Shown: positions 44,824-56,170 of the stretch, piece by piece
Position numbering within the stretch: the first letter of the stretch is position 1
Layout of the letters: every line of letters begins with the position of its first letter
Assembly (NCBI RefSeq): GCF_018691265.1
Contig: NW_024881283.1
Location: 439,329-503,328 of the forward strand
Source of the DNA: Tyto alba
Taxonomy: Eukaryota; Chordata; Aves; Strigiformes; Tytonidae
Length of the DNA: 64,000 nt
Direction of reading: 5' to 3'
Position numbers and translations under genes: made by a program
Notes under the pieces: generated by a model
Told to the model about the DNA's origin: nothing
The model's input: only the letters and a program-made list of their open reading frames with translations
The model's database searches: none

Positions 44824-46000
44824 GAATAAGCTGCCCATGTCTCTTCAAAAGTAATTTCTAATTTATCTCTGAATCTTTCTGTGCAGTAAGCATTTTATTT
44901 GTGACAATCTTATTTGTTCCAAAAAGTCTGCATCCACTCTTCTTCCTCAGAGACATGAGCCAGCCTCTGACCCAGAGCCCTTTGTGCGTGTATTTAATAG
45001 GACAGTACAGCTGGCCTCCATATATCCAAATATATCCATAATAAAAGAGGATTTTTTCAGTGTCAGTGTCTGGAGGTTGGTCTGTTCTTCCAAAGCTGAG
45101 GTCAGGAACAGGATGAAGGAATTGCCCCTCTGAGCATGCTGCTGTGCTGGGGTTCTCCAGGGGTTCAGGGCAGGAGGGCATGGGGGGATGTGTTAGGGAA
45201 TAGGCCTGTGCTGCCCCTTCACGTGGGGGTGCCCAGTGCAATGGCAATGATGGCTGATCCATGGGGATCTCCCTGGGACCATCTCCCCGTGGCTTTCAGC
45301 CACCACTGCCCTGCAGAGCAGCACCGCCAGCTCAGGGCCGTGCCTGAGGTGACATCCCGCGACAAGAGCAGACCTATTTCTGGAGGCACAGTTTGGGCAG
45401 CTTTTCTCGCTGGCACAGCAGGAGCTGCCTGGGGAGCCCCCAGTGCAGGAGTCTTGTGCTGGGGAGAGGGACGGGCACAGAGGGGCTGCCAGCACTGGGC
45501 AATCTTGGAGAGAAGAGCAGCAGAGAGAGGGAGACGCTGGCCTGCGCTGCTCATGGCATGGCTGGCCCCAGCCCTGGGGCTGATGGGGAGGCTGAGAGCC
45601 CTCTGTGCCCCAGGAGCTGCTGTGACCTTCCGAGGGGCTGTGGCTGTGGGGTGAGTGCCCAGAGCTCTGCAGCACCCCCCAGCCTATCTCGCTGGTCATT
45701 TCCAGCACTGGCTGCTCACCCAGGTTTATGGGTGAGCGTTGCTGCTAAACCATCTCCATCCCCTGCTGGTCTCAGTGCCTGTATGGGGGGACCAGCCAGC
45801 CCTGCCCGGCCTCTCTCCTGGTGCAGACCCTGGCAGACTGAAGAGAAGGGCGGTCCCCACATGGGACACAGCTGGGGTATGGAAAGGGTTGGATAATGGG
45901 GGAGTCTGCAAAATGTGCCTTATGAGGTTATGTCCTGCCAGGGCTATGGGGGGGACGATGAACTGATTGCTCTCATGGACAACGTAATGGGGGGAACTTC
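44824..46000 (+). repeat. 3' flank of receptor C including block R5
   Basis: Matches 26,540-27,720 in order and orientation and 52,400-53,830 inverted. The match to the ERV-L-like LTR side ends near 46,000, so that LTR is truncated here. Confidence 0.7.
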
Positions 46001-46439
46001 AGAAACACCTGAATACACCAACAAGCCCATGACTCTTTCATTCCCTCTTCAAAAATATAGACTTATACATCCATTTCTAAAACACATTTCTTCTTTATAT
46101 TTTGAATGGAGAAACTGTTTCCAAGACATATTTCTATTAAGACATTTAATGTCTCCATTGCATCTAAACAGAGCTGAGAGCAATGGAGGTTGAAGAGGTT
46201 ACATAGAGCCCACTAGTGTTTCCTTGCTATCAAGCAAAGAAAGCATTTGTAGCATTTCCCTCATATGTCCCCTGGGTTTGAGCTGGCCAAATCTGTACGG
46301 GGTGGAAAATTGCACAACATCACGGCCCTCCAAGTGCCAGACCCCAACATATACACAGAGGCCCCAGGCACAGCCAACAAAAGGAAATGTCCTTCCTATC
46401 TGATAACCTGATAAACTTCTCCAGTGACTGACTGGCTTG
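46001..46439. other. Non-coding, nothing recognised
   Basis: AT-rich to mixed; no motif. Confidence 0.4.
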
Positions 46440-46690
46440 GTAGAGGAGTACAAATTGTCCACCTGGACTTCAGGGAGGCTTTTGGCAGTGTCTCCCAGAG
46501 AATCCTCATCGATGAGCTGGTGAAGCAGAGGCTGGAGAAGCAGACAGTGAGGTGGTTGAAACCTGGCTGAATGGCCAAGCCCAGAGAATGGTGGTCAGTG
46601 GCATCAGGTCTCGATGGAGGCCGGTCACCAGTGGGGCACTACAGGGGTCAATACTGGGTCCAGTCCTGTCCCTCCAAACCTCAACTTTAC
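46440..46690 (+). mobile_element. CR1 fragment, reverse transcriptase core
   Basis: Plus frame [22 protein letters not shown] followed by the [17 protein letters not shown] region, equivalent to the VDFSKAFD and SGVPQGSILGP motifs with frame changes. Confidence 0.8.
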
Positions 46691-47439
46691 TGTGATTTGA
46701 TGGTCCTGTGACATCCTTTCTGGGAAATCAGTGCTGCCGGGCACCTCTCTGAAGTGCCAGTGCACTGATGTGCGGGGCGTGCAGAAGGAGGAATTAGTTC
46801 CAGTGGGCTACAGGCTCATGTGGAGAGCAGCGTGGGTGTGAGATAGCACACAACAGGAGCGCAGGCAGGGACGGACAGGCCTGTAAGGCAAGGAGGGGCA
46901 GTCACCCTTTACGACAGAGCCAGTGGCGGGAATGGCTGGAGCTCTGCCTTGGGACAAGTGATGGGCCTCTGCGAGCTCATGGGTCAGGGTGAGCAAGCAG
47001 AGCAACACTGTCCCGAGTGACCACCAGAACAGAGAGAACCCAGGTCATGGACTAAAAGAACTCAGTGGACATTCTGTGGACGCTTCACAGGGGTGGTCCA
47101 TGGACTAAGGGGTTGATATCTGTGTTCAAATCAAAGGAGGGGAAGGAGGATGATGGTTAATGAGGATGGACGGATAGTGTGAGACCTGAGCATGCTAGAA
47201 ATAGCACGGAATGTGGGCTGGAGGTTGTCCAGGGTTTTGCTGGGATGTAGGTAATATAGATTAGATATAGTCCCCAGGTTGGAATTCTTGCACAGGATTC
47301 CACACCACCACCCTCCAGAGTCTAACTAAAGTTTTTCCAAAGGAAAGCCAGTAATTATACACTTGTTTTCTTGTTACATGCATATTTGGATTGGGTTTCA
47401 GCGTCTCTTATGGTTTTCCATAAAGTAATTCTTAGGGGC
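46691..47439. other. Non-coding, nothing recognised
   Basis: No motif seen. It may include the downstream part of the neighbouring ERV, but no LTR was identified. Confidence 0.35.
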
Positions 47440-48498
47440 TGGCTGACAACTCACTCCTCAGTTGTATTCTAATATGCAGTAATGCCAGTGGGAGTGCTCG
47501 AGGCCATTTCAAGTTAGCCTCTTGACTTCTTTTGCTAATTTGTCTCTTTAAAGTCTAATTAATTCTTTCTACTTTTCCACTGGATTGTGGTCTCCAGGGA
47601 GCATGCAAGACCCAGGTCATCCCTAGAGCTTTGCTCATGTCCCGAACCACAGTTCCTATAAAATGCCGATTCCTATCTGACGATATTCCAATGGGCACCC
47701 CAAATTTTGGGGTTATTTCTTATAAAAGCCACTTAACTGTTTCTTTAGCTTGATTTGTGTGACTGGGAAGGGCTTCCGGCCATCCATAAAAAAGTGTCAA
47801 TCCTAGAGATAACATACTGATAAACTTTGCATTTGGGTAATTCTGTAAAATCAATCTGCCAATAGTCACCAGGTTCTACTCCTGTTTTTGATTTACCCAT
47901 TTGAACCCTTTTTTGTACCACCGGATAATTCTTTAAACATAGTTTGCAGTTTGCAGCAACTGATTTAGCCATTTCTAACATTCTTCCTGCTACTATGTGC
48001 CTCTTCAGGAATGTCACCAGGGCTTCTACACCCCAAAGGCATTCCTGATGTTTTACCTGTTAGTATTGCCCTCATAATTAATGGGGGCACAACCACCTGA
48101 CCTTCAGAGGTTGTCCACCATCCCTCTGGATTTTCTCTGCACTTAGGAATTGAGCTAATTTCTCATCTTCTTTTGAATGTGTTGGTGGTTCCTTAGGGAC
48201 AATTACAGTTCGAGTAGGAATTACTGCCATTTGTAACCCTCATTGTTGAGCTGCATTCTTAGCAGCTGGGTCTGCCAATCTATTTCCTTCTGCTACTATT
48301 GTATTTCTGGATTGATGTACTTTACAGTGCATGATTGCTATTTGGGCCAGTTCTTGAACCACCAGTAACAATTGTAAGATATCCTTTTGATGCTTAATAT
48401 TTGCCCCCTGGGAGGACAATAGTCCTCGTTCTTTCCATAGAGCTCCATGGACATGGACTACTCCAAAAGCATATTTTGAATCTGTCCATATGTTCACT
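47440..48498 (-). pseudogene. Gammaretrovirus-like pol remnant (RNase H to integrase)
   Basis: In sense order from 48,498: the last part of RNase H with a TDSKYAF motif and the HQSRNT-type histidine region ending NRLADPAAK; a linker with stops; integrase N-terminal Cys residues (CKLCLK), PGDYWQIDF with the first catalytic Asp, a SSDRNRHF-type second Asp segment in another frame near 47,680, and the SSGKVERIN catalytic Glu region near 47,570. Several stops and shifts occur. Its 5' side is cut off by the purine tract at 48,499. The motifs are of class I (gamma) type, distinct from the class III element at 32-35 kb. Confidence 0.8.
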
Positions 48499-49706
48499 AA
48501 AGAAAGCAAGAAAGAAAGCAAGAAAGAAAGCAAGGAAAAAACAAGAAAGCAAGAAAAAAAGAAAAAAAGCAAAATAGAAAGCAAGAAAGCAAGAAAGGGA
48601 GAAAGGGAGAAAGAAAGAAAGAAAGGGAGAAGAAAGCAAGAAAGAAATTAAGACAGGAAGAAGCAAGCAAGCAAGCAGAGAGAAAGAGAGAAAAGGAGAA
48701 AGGGAGAAAGGGAGAAAGGGAGAAAGAAAAAGCAAGAAAGCAAGAAAGCAAGCAAGCAAGAAAGAAAGGAAATAAAGGAAGAAAAGGAAAGAAAGCAAGA
48801 AAGCAAGCAAGAAAGCAAGAAAGCAAGAAAGCAAGAAAGAAAGCAAGAAAGCAAGAAAGAAAGCAAGAAAGCAAGAAAGAAAGCAAGAAAGAAAGCAAGA
48901 AAGCAAGAAAGAAAGCAAGAAAGCAAGAAAGAAAGCAAGAAAGAAAGCAAGAAAGCAAGAAAAAAGCAAGAAAGAAGAAGAAAGCAAGAAAGAAAGCAAG
49001 AAAGCAAGCAAAAGCAAGAAAAGCAAGCAAGAAAGCAAGAAAGCAAGCAAGAAAGCAAGCAAGAAAGCAAGAAAGCAAGAAAGCAGCAAGAAAGCAAGCA
49101 AGAAAGCAAGAAAGAGAAAAAGCAAAAAGAGAAGAAAGCAAGAAAGAAGCAAGAAAGAAGCAAGAAAGAAGCAAGAAGAAGCAGAAGAAAGAAAGAAAGA
49201 AGAAAGAAAAAAGCAAGAAAGAAAGAAAGAAAAAGAAGAAGCAGAAGAAAGAAAGAAAGAAAGCAAAGAAAGAAAGAAGAAGAAGAAAGAAGAAAGAAAA
49301 AGAGAAAGAAAGAAGAAGAAAGAAAGAAAGAAAGAAAGAAAGAGAAAGAAAGAAGAAAGAAAGAAAGAAAGAAGAAAGAAAGAAGAAAGAAAGAAAGAAA
49401 GAAAGAAAGAAGAGAAGAAAGAAAGAAAGAAAGAAGAAAGAAAGAAAGAAGAAAAAAAAAGAAGAAAGAAGAAAGAAGAAAGAAAGAAAGAAAAAAAGAA
49501 AGAAAGAAAGAAGAAAGAAAGAAGAAGAAAGAAAGAAAGAAGAAAGAAAGAAAGAAAGAAAGAGAAAGAAGAAGAAAGAAAGAAAGAAGAAGAAGAAAGA
49601 AAGAAAGAAAGAAGAAAGAAAGAGAAAGAAGAAAGAAAGAAAAAAGAAAGAAAGAAAAAGAGAAAGAAAGAAGAAGAAGAAAGAAAAGAAAGAAAGAAGA
49701 AAGAAA

Positions 49707-49739
<33 letters not shown>

Positions 49740-49778
49740 AAAAAGAAAAAAAGAAGAAGAAAGAAAGAAAGAAAGAAA

Positions 49779-49823
<45 letters not shown>

Positions 49824-50003
49824 AGAAAGAAAAAAGAAAGAAAGAAGAAAGAAAGAAAAGAAAGAAAAGAAAGAAAGAAAGAAAGAAAGAAGAAAGAAAG
49901 AAGAAGAAGAAAAGAAAGAAAGAAAGAAGAAAGAAAGAAAGAAAGAAAGAAAGAGAAAGAAGAAAGGAAGAGAAGAAGGAAAGAAGGAAAGAAGAAAGAG
50001 AAT
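48499..50003 (+). repeat. 1.5 kb polypurine microsatellite
   Basis: The plus strand is almost entirely A and G with scattered C. 48,499-49,190 is dominated by GCAAGAAA and GCAAGAAAGAAA units; 49,190-50,003 by GAAA and GAA units. All frames on the minus strand are open for hundreds of codons (Phe/Ser/Leu only) because the unit contains no stop; these are not proteins. The tract can form triplex or mirror-repeat structures. Confidence 0.97.
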
Positions 50004-50599
50004 TAACCTGACCAAGTGTAAATTAGTGCAAGGTAGCACTCTGCTTGTGTTGTAGACATGGTGGTCAATGTCAATTCAATCAGTATTTGCAATGTAAGCC
50101 ATCCTCAAGTCGCCCTTCCAAAGCAGTTCACATGAAGGCTGCTCTTGTAAAAGTCTCCTTTTGTGTCCCCAGGAGCCATGGGCACTGTTGATTTCCCTCT
50201 CCAGAGAGTGGCAGAGGCTGGATCCCCTTCTCAGGACAGACTCCTTGCCAGGGAGTCACAGGCATGGGGGTAGCTCACCTGATTTTCACTGGTAATTCAC
50301 ACAGCATCTCTTTTGGTGTACTTGCTATTTTTCTGTGACCACTCTGAAAAACACTGAAGAATCAGAAAAAAAAAAAAAAAAAAAAAAAAAACAAAAAACC
50401 CAAAAACAAATAAACAAACAAACTGATAGAAATTAATCATCAAGACAGGGAGTTGGAAACCAGATGATCTGCAAAGGTCCCTTCCAATCCAAACCATTCT
50501 GTGATTCTGTGATTTTATGACAAGCACCAACCTGAAGTGTCCCATAGAGGAGCTCCATGTATGTGAGCCACATTAAACAGGCCATGCCTCACTCCCCAT
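50004..50599 (-). repeat. Distal part of the D arm
   Basis: Inverted copy of 29,500-30,045, with an A run at about 50,366-50,390 replacing the T run of the B arm and a CR1 antisense tail at 50,470-50,520. Confidence 0.7.
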
Positions 50600-51620
50600 C
50601 TTCCCTGGCAGTCACAGAATCATAGAATCATTTAGGTACAAAAACACACTTCAGTTCATCATATCCAGCCATTATCACATTGCCAAGCCCACCACTAAAT
50701 GTGGTCCCTCTGTGCCACATCTACATGTCTTTGAAATACCTCCAGGATGGTGACTCAACCACTTTCCTGGGCAGCCTGTTCCAACATTTGAAAACTCTTC
50801 AAGTGAAGAAATGTTTCCTCATATCCAATCTATACTTGCCCTGAATCAACTTGAGGCCATTTCCTCCTGTCCTTTCACTTGTTACATGGGAAAAGAAACT
50901 GACCCAGACCTCACTACAACCTCCTTTCAGGTAGTTCTAGAGAGCGATAAGGTCTCTCCTGAGCCTCCTTTTCTCTAGGCTAAACGCCCCAGTTCTCACA
51001 GCTGCTCCTCATAGGACTTCAGCACCTTCAATATGCTTCTGCGGACACGCAGCAGCACCTCAATGTCTTTCTTGTAATGAGGGGCCCAAAACTGATCCCA
51101 CTATTCAAGGTGCAGCCTCACAGTGCCCAATACAGAGGGATGATCACTGCCCTAATCCTGCTGGCCACAGAAATTCTAATATAAGGCAGGATGCTATTGG
51201 TTTTCTTGACCACCTGGGCACTCTGTTGTCTCATTTTAAACCAATTGTTAACCAACATCCCCAGGTCCTTTTCTGATGGGCACCTTTTCAGCAACTCTTG
51301 CATAAGCCTGTAGCCTTGCATGGGGTGGATGTGCCCAGAGTGCAGGATCTGACAATGAGCCTTCTTTAATCTCATAAAATCGGCCTTTCCCATCACTCCA
51401 GCCTGTCCAGACCCATCTGTAGAGCCTTCCTAGATTGCAGCACATCAACACTCCAGCACAACTTTGTGTTGTCTGCAAACTTACTGATGGTGGACTTGAT
51501 CCCCTCATCCAGATCACTGATAAAGATATTAATGAGAGCTGGCCCCAATACTGATCCCTGGGGAACAGCACTTGTGACCGGCCACCAGCTTGATTGAACT
51601 CCATTCACCACCACTCTTTG
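50600..51620 (-). mobile_element. CR1 LINE fragment mirrored at 28,440-29,478
   Basis: Minus frames contain [39 protein letters not shown] and RISVASRIRAVI. Tail near 50,610-50,635. Confidence 0.88.
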
Positions 51621-51904
51621 GGCCTGGCCAGATGCCCAAGTAAGGACATTACAGTCTGGATGGCTGGTTTGATGGTGGGGTTCAGAAGTTCATGGTGAAT
51701 GAATTTTTCTCTGCAGGCAGATCAGTAACACATGGAGTACTGCAAGTGTTCACCCTGGGATCTGTCCTGGCAAACATCCTTACCAAGGACATGGAAGAAC
51801 TGAAAGAGTGCACTCTCACTAAGATTGAAGATGCCACTGAATTGTGGAAGTAAGGGTCAATATGCTGGAGTGCAGAGTTGCCATCCAGGGAGATCTAGAG
51901 AGGC
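51621..51904 (+). mobile_element. CR1 fragment mirrored at 28,165-28,440
   Basis: Inverted counterpart of the head-to-head CR1 piece in the B arm. Confidence 0.6.
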
Positions 51905-52420
51905 TGAGATGTTGTGGACTAATCACAGTAGACTGCTTAGGCTCACACAGCCACTCACTCACTCCTCCCCAGTGGGGGGGGAGAAAATTGGAAGGGTGAA
52001 AGTGAGAAAACTCATGGGTTGAGGTAAAGACAGTTTAATAAATAAAACAAAGCTGTGTACAAGTGTCAAGCACAATAAAGAAATTCATTCACTACTTCTC
52101 ACAGGCAGGCAGGTGTTCAGCCATCTCCAGGAAAACAGGGCTTCATCATGCACAGAGGTTATTTGGGAAGACAAGCTCTGTCACTACAAATATCTTCCCT
52201 TATGCTTTACCTGTATTTTTATTACTGAGCACACTGTCATACAGTATGGACCATCCTTTGGTCAGCTGAGGTCAGCTGTCCCAGTTGTGTCCCCTCCCAG
52301 CTTCTTAAACACCCCCAGCCTACTTGTTGTCAGGGTAAGTTTTCCCCATTATGATGCCAGTGAGAGCAATCAGTTCATTGTCCCCCCCGTAGATCCAGCA
52401 AGACATAACCTCATAACATA
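51905..52420 (-). mobile_element. ERV-L-like LTR fragment mirrored at 27,641-28,160
   Basis: Plus strand CATGGGTTGAGGTAAAGACAG and CATCTCCAGGAAAACAGGGC are the reverse complements of the B-arm LTR segments. Confidence 0.65.
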
Positions 52421-53836
52421 CTATTTGCAGGCTCCCTCAGTATCCAACACTCTCCCAGCCCCAGCTGTGTCCCATGTGGGCATTCACAGACCTCCCTTCT
52501 CTTCAGTCTGCCAGGGTCTGCACCAGGAGAGAGGCCGGGCAGGGCTGGCTGGTCCCCCCATACAGGCACTGAGACCAGCAGGAGGATGGAGATGGTTTAG
52601 CAGCAACGCTCACCCATAAACCTGGGTGAGCAGCCAGTGCTGTAAATGACCAGCTAGATAGGCTGGGGGTGATGAATGTCCTGGGCCACCTTTCCAGTCT
52701 GGCCATGCCACCAAGAGCACAAAGTGGCACCCTCTCTCCTCTGCCTTCATATCTTTGATCCCTGTCATGAGACCTGGCTCCGCACCACAAATCCCCTGGT
52801 GTGAGTGCTCACCCTGCATCTTCACACAAATAAGATGTACACTGGTGTTTTTCTCTCCAAGGCACTTTCCACACCAGCCCAGCACCTCCCCAGCACTCCC
52901 CATGCCCACCACACTCTCCCCAGACCATCCCAGCCCAGTACAACATCCCAGTCTTGGCTGGCCCCAGGGCATTGCCCAGCGCAGGGTGCTGCAGAGCTCT
53001 GGACTCACCCCACAGCCCCAGCCCCTCAGAAGGTCACAGCAGCTCCTGGGGCACAGAGGGCTCTCAGCCTCCCCATCAGCCCCAGGGCTGGGGCCAGCCA
53101 TGCCATGAGCAGACGCAGGCCAGCGTCTCCCTCTCTCTGCTGCTCTTCTCTCCAAGAGATCCTGATTGCCCAGTGCTGGCAGCCCCTCTGTGCCCGTCCC
53201 TCTCCCCAGCACAAGACTCCTGCACTGGGGGATCCCCAGGCAGCTCCTGCTGTGCCAGCGAGAGAAAAGCTGCCCAAACTGGTGCCTCCAGAAATAGGTC
53301 TGCTCTTGTCGCGGGATGTCACCTCAGGCACGGCCCTGAGCTGGCGGTGCTGCTCTGCAGGGCAGTGGTGGCTGAAAGCCACGGGGAGATGGTCCCAGGG
53401 AGATCCCCATGGATCAGCCATCATTGCCATTGCACTGGGCACCCCACGTGAAGGGGCAGCACAGGCCTATTCCCTAACACATCCCCCCATGCCCTCCTGC
53501 CCTGAACCCCTGGAGAACCCCAGCAGCAGCACGCTCAGAGGGGCAATTCCTTCAGCCTGTTCCTGACCTCAGCTTGGGAGGAAGAGACCACCTCCAGATA
53601 TCGGCACTGAAAAATTGTTTTATTACAGATATGTGACTAGGAAGGCCAGCTGTACTGTCCTACCAGACACATGCACAAATCCTCTGTCAGAGAGCTGGTT
53701 CATGTCTCTGAGGAAGAGGAGTGGATACAGACATTTTAGGAACAAACAAGAGTTTCACAAATAAAATGCTTACTGCACAGAAGGTTTCAGATAAGAATTA
53801 GAAATGACTTCTGAAGAGACACGGGCGGCTTATCCC
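52421..53836 (-). repeat. 3' flank of receptor D including block R5
   Basis: Inverted match to 26,600-27,640. 52,680-52,955 is extra sequence not present in the B or C flank. The long plus-strand frame over 52,805-53,566 is a composition effect of R5. Confidence 0.65.
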
Positions 53837-54013
53837 TGTTGAGAGTCAGCTGAGTGAATCAGCTTCTTCAGTGCGCCTTCATCTCCTGGTTCCTCATGCT
53901 GTAGATGAGGGGGTTCACTGCTGGAGGCACCACCGAGTACAGAACTGACACCACCAGGTCCAGAGATGGGGAGGAGATGGAGGGGCTTCAGGTAGGCAAA
54001 GATGGCAGTGCTG
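53837..54013 (-). pseudogene. Olfactory receptor D, 3' fragment
   Basis: Contains the last third of TM6 to TM7 and the C-terminus (plus-strand CTGTAGATGAGGGGGTTCACTG encodes the NPLIYS motif). Relative to A it lacks two bases in the GGGGGG run near 53,982 and one base near 53,879, so it is frameshifted twice. It is cut off at about 54,013, where LTR-like sequence begins, and no 5' receptor sequence appears beyond that LTR. Confidence 0.85.
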
Positions 54014-54015
54014 AT

Positions 54016-54558
54016 TGAAATGGGATATTAACCAAAATTGGTATTATGCTTGCACGAGATAGATATTGCTATGTTTGTATTGCTCAGCCGCTATCTCCTG
54101 TTTAGTACAAAGCCTCCCCTCCACCCCTAAGTAAGTGGGTGTCAGCAGAAGATTACCCCACAACCAGCACAAACCAGCTCTGCGGTTTAGCCCGGGTCCA
54201 GGAGGCGACAGAGACTGCGCAGGAATTCAGGATGAAAAGTTCAGCAGTGAGGAAGAGGAGATACTTCCTCCCACGACCACCACCCAGCCCTTCACGACCC
54301 CTGCCCAGGACCAAAGGAACTCACTGCGCAGCCGCAAGGAGGAGGAGACCTAATTATAATAAGAAGGGAGGGTAGGCGGGGATAGGTTGTGAATATGTAT
54401 AAGCGTCTCATGAATATGCAACACTTTGTAACATATAAGTAAGGCGGGAGCGGTGGGGGGCGCAGGCTTGTTGTGGCGGAGCGATTCCCATGTGCCCGGC
54501 GCCGAATAAACATACCTGCTTTACAACCCTTAGTGTGAAGTCTTTCATCCGTAAATCA
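54016..54558 (+). mobile_element. LTR-like element abutting receptor D
   Basis: Starts TGAAATGGGATATT, has a GAATATGTATAAGCG promoter-like box near 54,400, a GCCGAATAAACATACC poly(A) signal near 54,508 and ends GTAAATCA. No primer site follows and no target duplication is visible. A solo LTR or a recombined proviral end. Confidence 0.55.
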
Positions 54559-54892
54559 GGGTGGTTTGTGATAAATAACGGAATTATTCTGCTTTTGCTA
54601 AAAGTAATTAAACAATTACTTTTATTGAGTCAGGCTAAAGCTGTTATTAAAATTAGTGTTGCTAAAATTATAACAGTCAAGCAAGGCTTTTTTGGTCACA
54701 AGTTAGGCATGTGGTTGGGCATGGTGGGGAGTTGGGCAAGGAGGAGGATGGGGTGGTCTGTGGTTAGGTGTCATGTAAGGGGAACTTGGGGGGGGGGGGC
54801 TGGGGAGGAATGGAAGCCAGCAGAAAAGGGTTAAGCGAAGAACTCCTGATGGAGAGAGACCTGACTTCGTGCGTCCCCGCGCCCCTCCCCCG

Positions 54893-54938
<46 letters not shown>

Positions 54939-55139
54939 AGAAAAAGGAGCTCTGCAGGTGTGAAGAGGTGAAAACCCGCCATTTTCGCTCAACTAATGAT
55001 ATCTCCTGGTTGCTCTATGAAAATAATCCCCTGTTGGGGCAGGGGGTGCCCCATTGCCCCCAGCGCTGTGTTCTTTGCTCCGCTGACTCTGTCCCCAATA
55101 AAACATGTTTTTGCTAGACGTGAGCTTGTTTCTCACAGG
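54559..55139 (+). other. Spacer with 46-base C run and a second AATAAA segment
   Basis: 54,788-54,799 is a G run; 54,893-54,938 is an uninterrupted C run. CCAATAAAACATG near 55,095 followed by a tail ending TTCTCACAG looks like an LTR R-U5 end or a gene 3' end. No coding sequence recognised. Confidence 0.45.
54893..54938. repeat. Homopolymer of 46 C
   Basis: Uninterrupted in the given sequence, with further C-rich bases on the left. The complementary strand is a G run able to form G-quadruplexes. Length may be uncertain because such runs are hard to sequence. Confidence 0.9.
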
Positions 55140-56170
55140 TAAACGTAGCAGACCGGCGGAGAGGTGGAGGCTTCTCGGAAAAGCCGGGACTATTCCTGCC
55201 TTGCAGGCACCCAGAGCCCGGGCTTCTGTCCCGGGGCATGCCCGCGGGGCGCAGGGACCCCCCCCCCGCGCTGGGGCACAGAGAATGCCTGCCTCTGGGG
55301 GCTCCCCTGGGCTCAGGGGGTTCATTCCCGGTTTGGGGGACAGCGGGAGGAGCCCGGCCCGGCTGCGCCCGGCAGCCAGCGAGGGCGGGCGAAGGCAAAC
55401 GGCCCCGGCCCGCTCTGGCCAGGCCCGGCCCGACCCAGCGCTCCCCTGGGGCCCACGGGGAGCGGCTGGGGAGGGCGGCCCCGCCCCCGCGCTGCTCCTC
55501 AGGCCCCGCCCCCGGCCGGCCGGGACTGCCGGGCCGCCTCCGGCCCCGCCCATTGGCTCAGCCGTGGCCAATGGCGTGGCTGTTGCCGGGCAGGGCAGCC
55601 CGGGCCCCTCCTCCCAGCGCCGCCCCGCGCCCCTCCCCAGCGCGCGGGGCCTGAGCGGGCCGGGCTCGGGGCGGTTTGTCCGTCCCTCAGAAAGGGAGCG
55701 GGAACAAACCCCGCCGGCAGCCGCTTCCCCAGCGCCGCTGTGCCCGGGCTCAGCCGCGCTCCTCCCTGCCCGGCTCCTCGGCCGCCTCTCCCCCTCGAGC
55801 GAGCGCCGCAGCGGGACGGGGCACGGGGCTGCGGGCGCCTCGTCTCTGCCGCCCCTTCCTCCTCAGGCCGTTTCCCTGCTCCCGCCTGGGCCCCGCAGGC
55901 CCCAGCTGCGGCCAGAGAACCTGCTGCTGCCTGGGCTCCTCTCCAGGGGCCGCAGCTCCTGCCAGGGTCCCGCTCGGGCCTGGGCTCTCCGCGGGCTGCA
56001 GCTTCCTGCTGGCGCTGGCCGCCCGAGGGGGACGGCGTTGGTGGCTGCGTCCTCTTCTCGGCAGCCATTTCCCAGCAGCGCAGGCTCCGTGAGGCTGGCC
56101 GGGAGAGCCCCCGGGGGGGGCACTCACCCGGGCCGAGCCCTGCTCCAGCCCGCCACCCGGCCCATGAATT
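55140..56170. promoter_or_regulatory. CpG-island-like segment with opposed CCAAT boxes
   Basis: Very GC- and CpG-rich. CCCATTGGCTCAG and GGCCAATGGCG at about 55,550-55,575 give one CCAAT box on each strand 17-20 bases apart; no TATA box is seen. All frames are long and open because of composition, and none has a recognisable domain. It is the best candidate for a housekeeping-type, possibly bidirectional, promoter; the transcript is unknown. Confidence 0.5.

Noticed and set aside
48240..50039. Open frames of 239-463 codons made of Phe, Ser and Leu on the minus strand
   Set aside because: They are translations of the GAAA/GCAAGAAA microsatellite, which has no stop codon in these frames.
52805..53566. 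253-codon plus-strand frame in block R5
   Set aside because: Other R5 copies have indels that break the frame, and the opposite strand is equally open.
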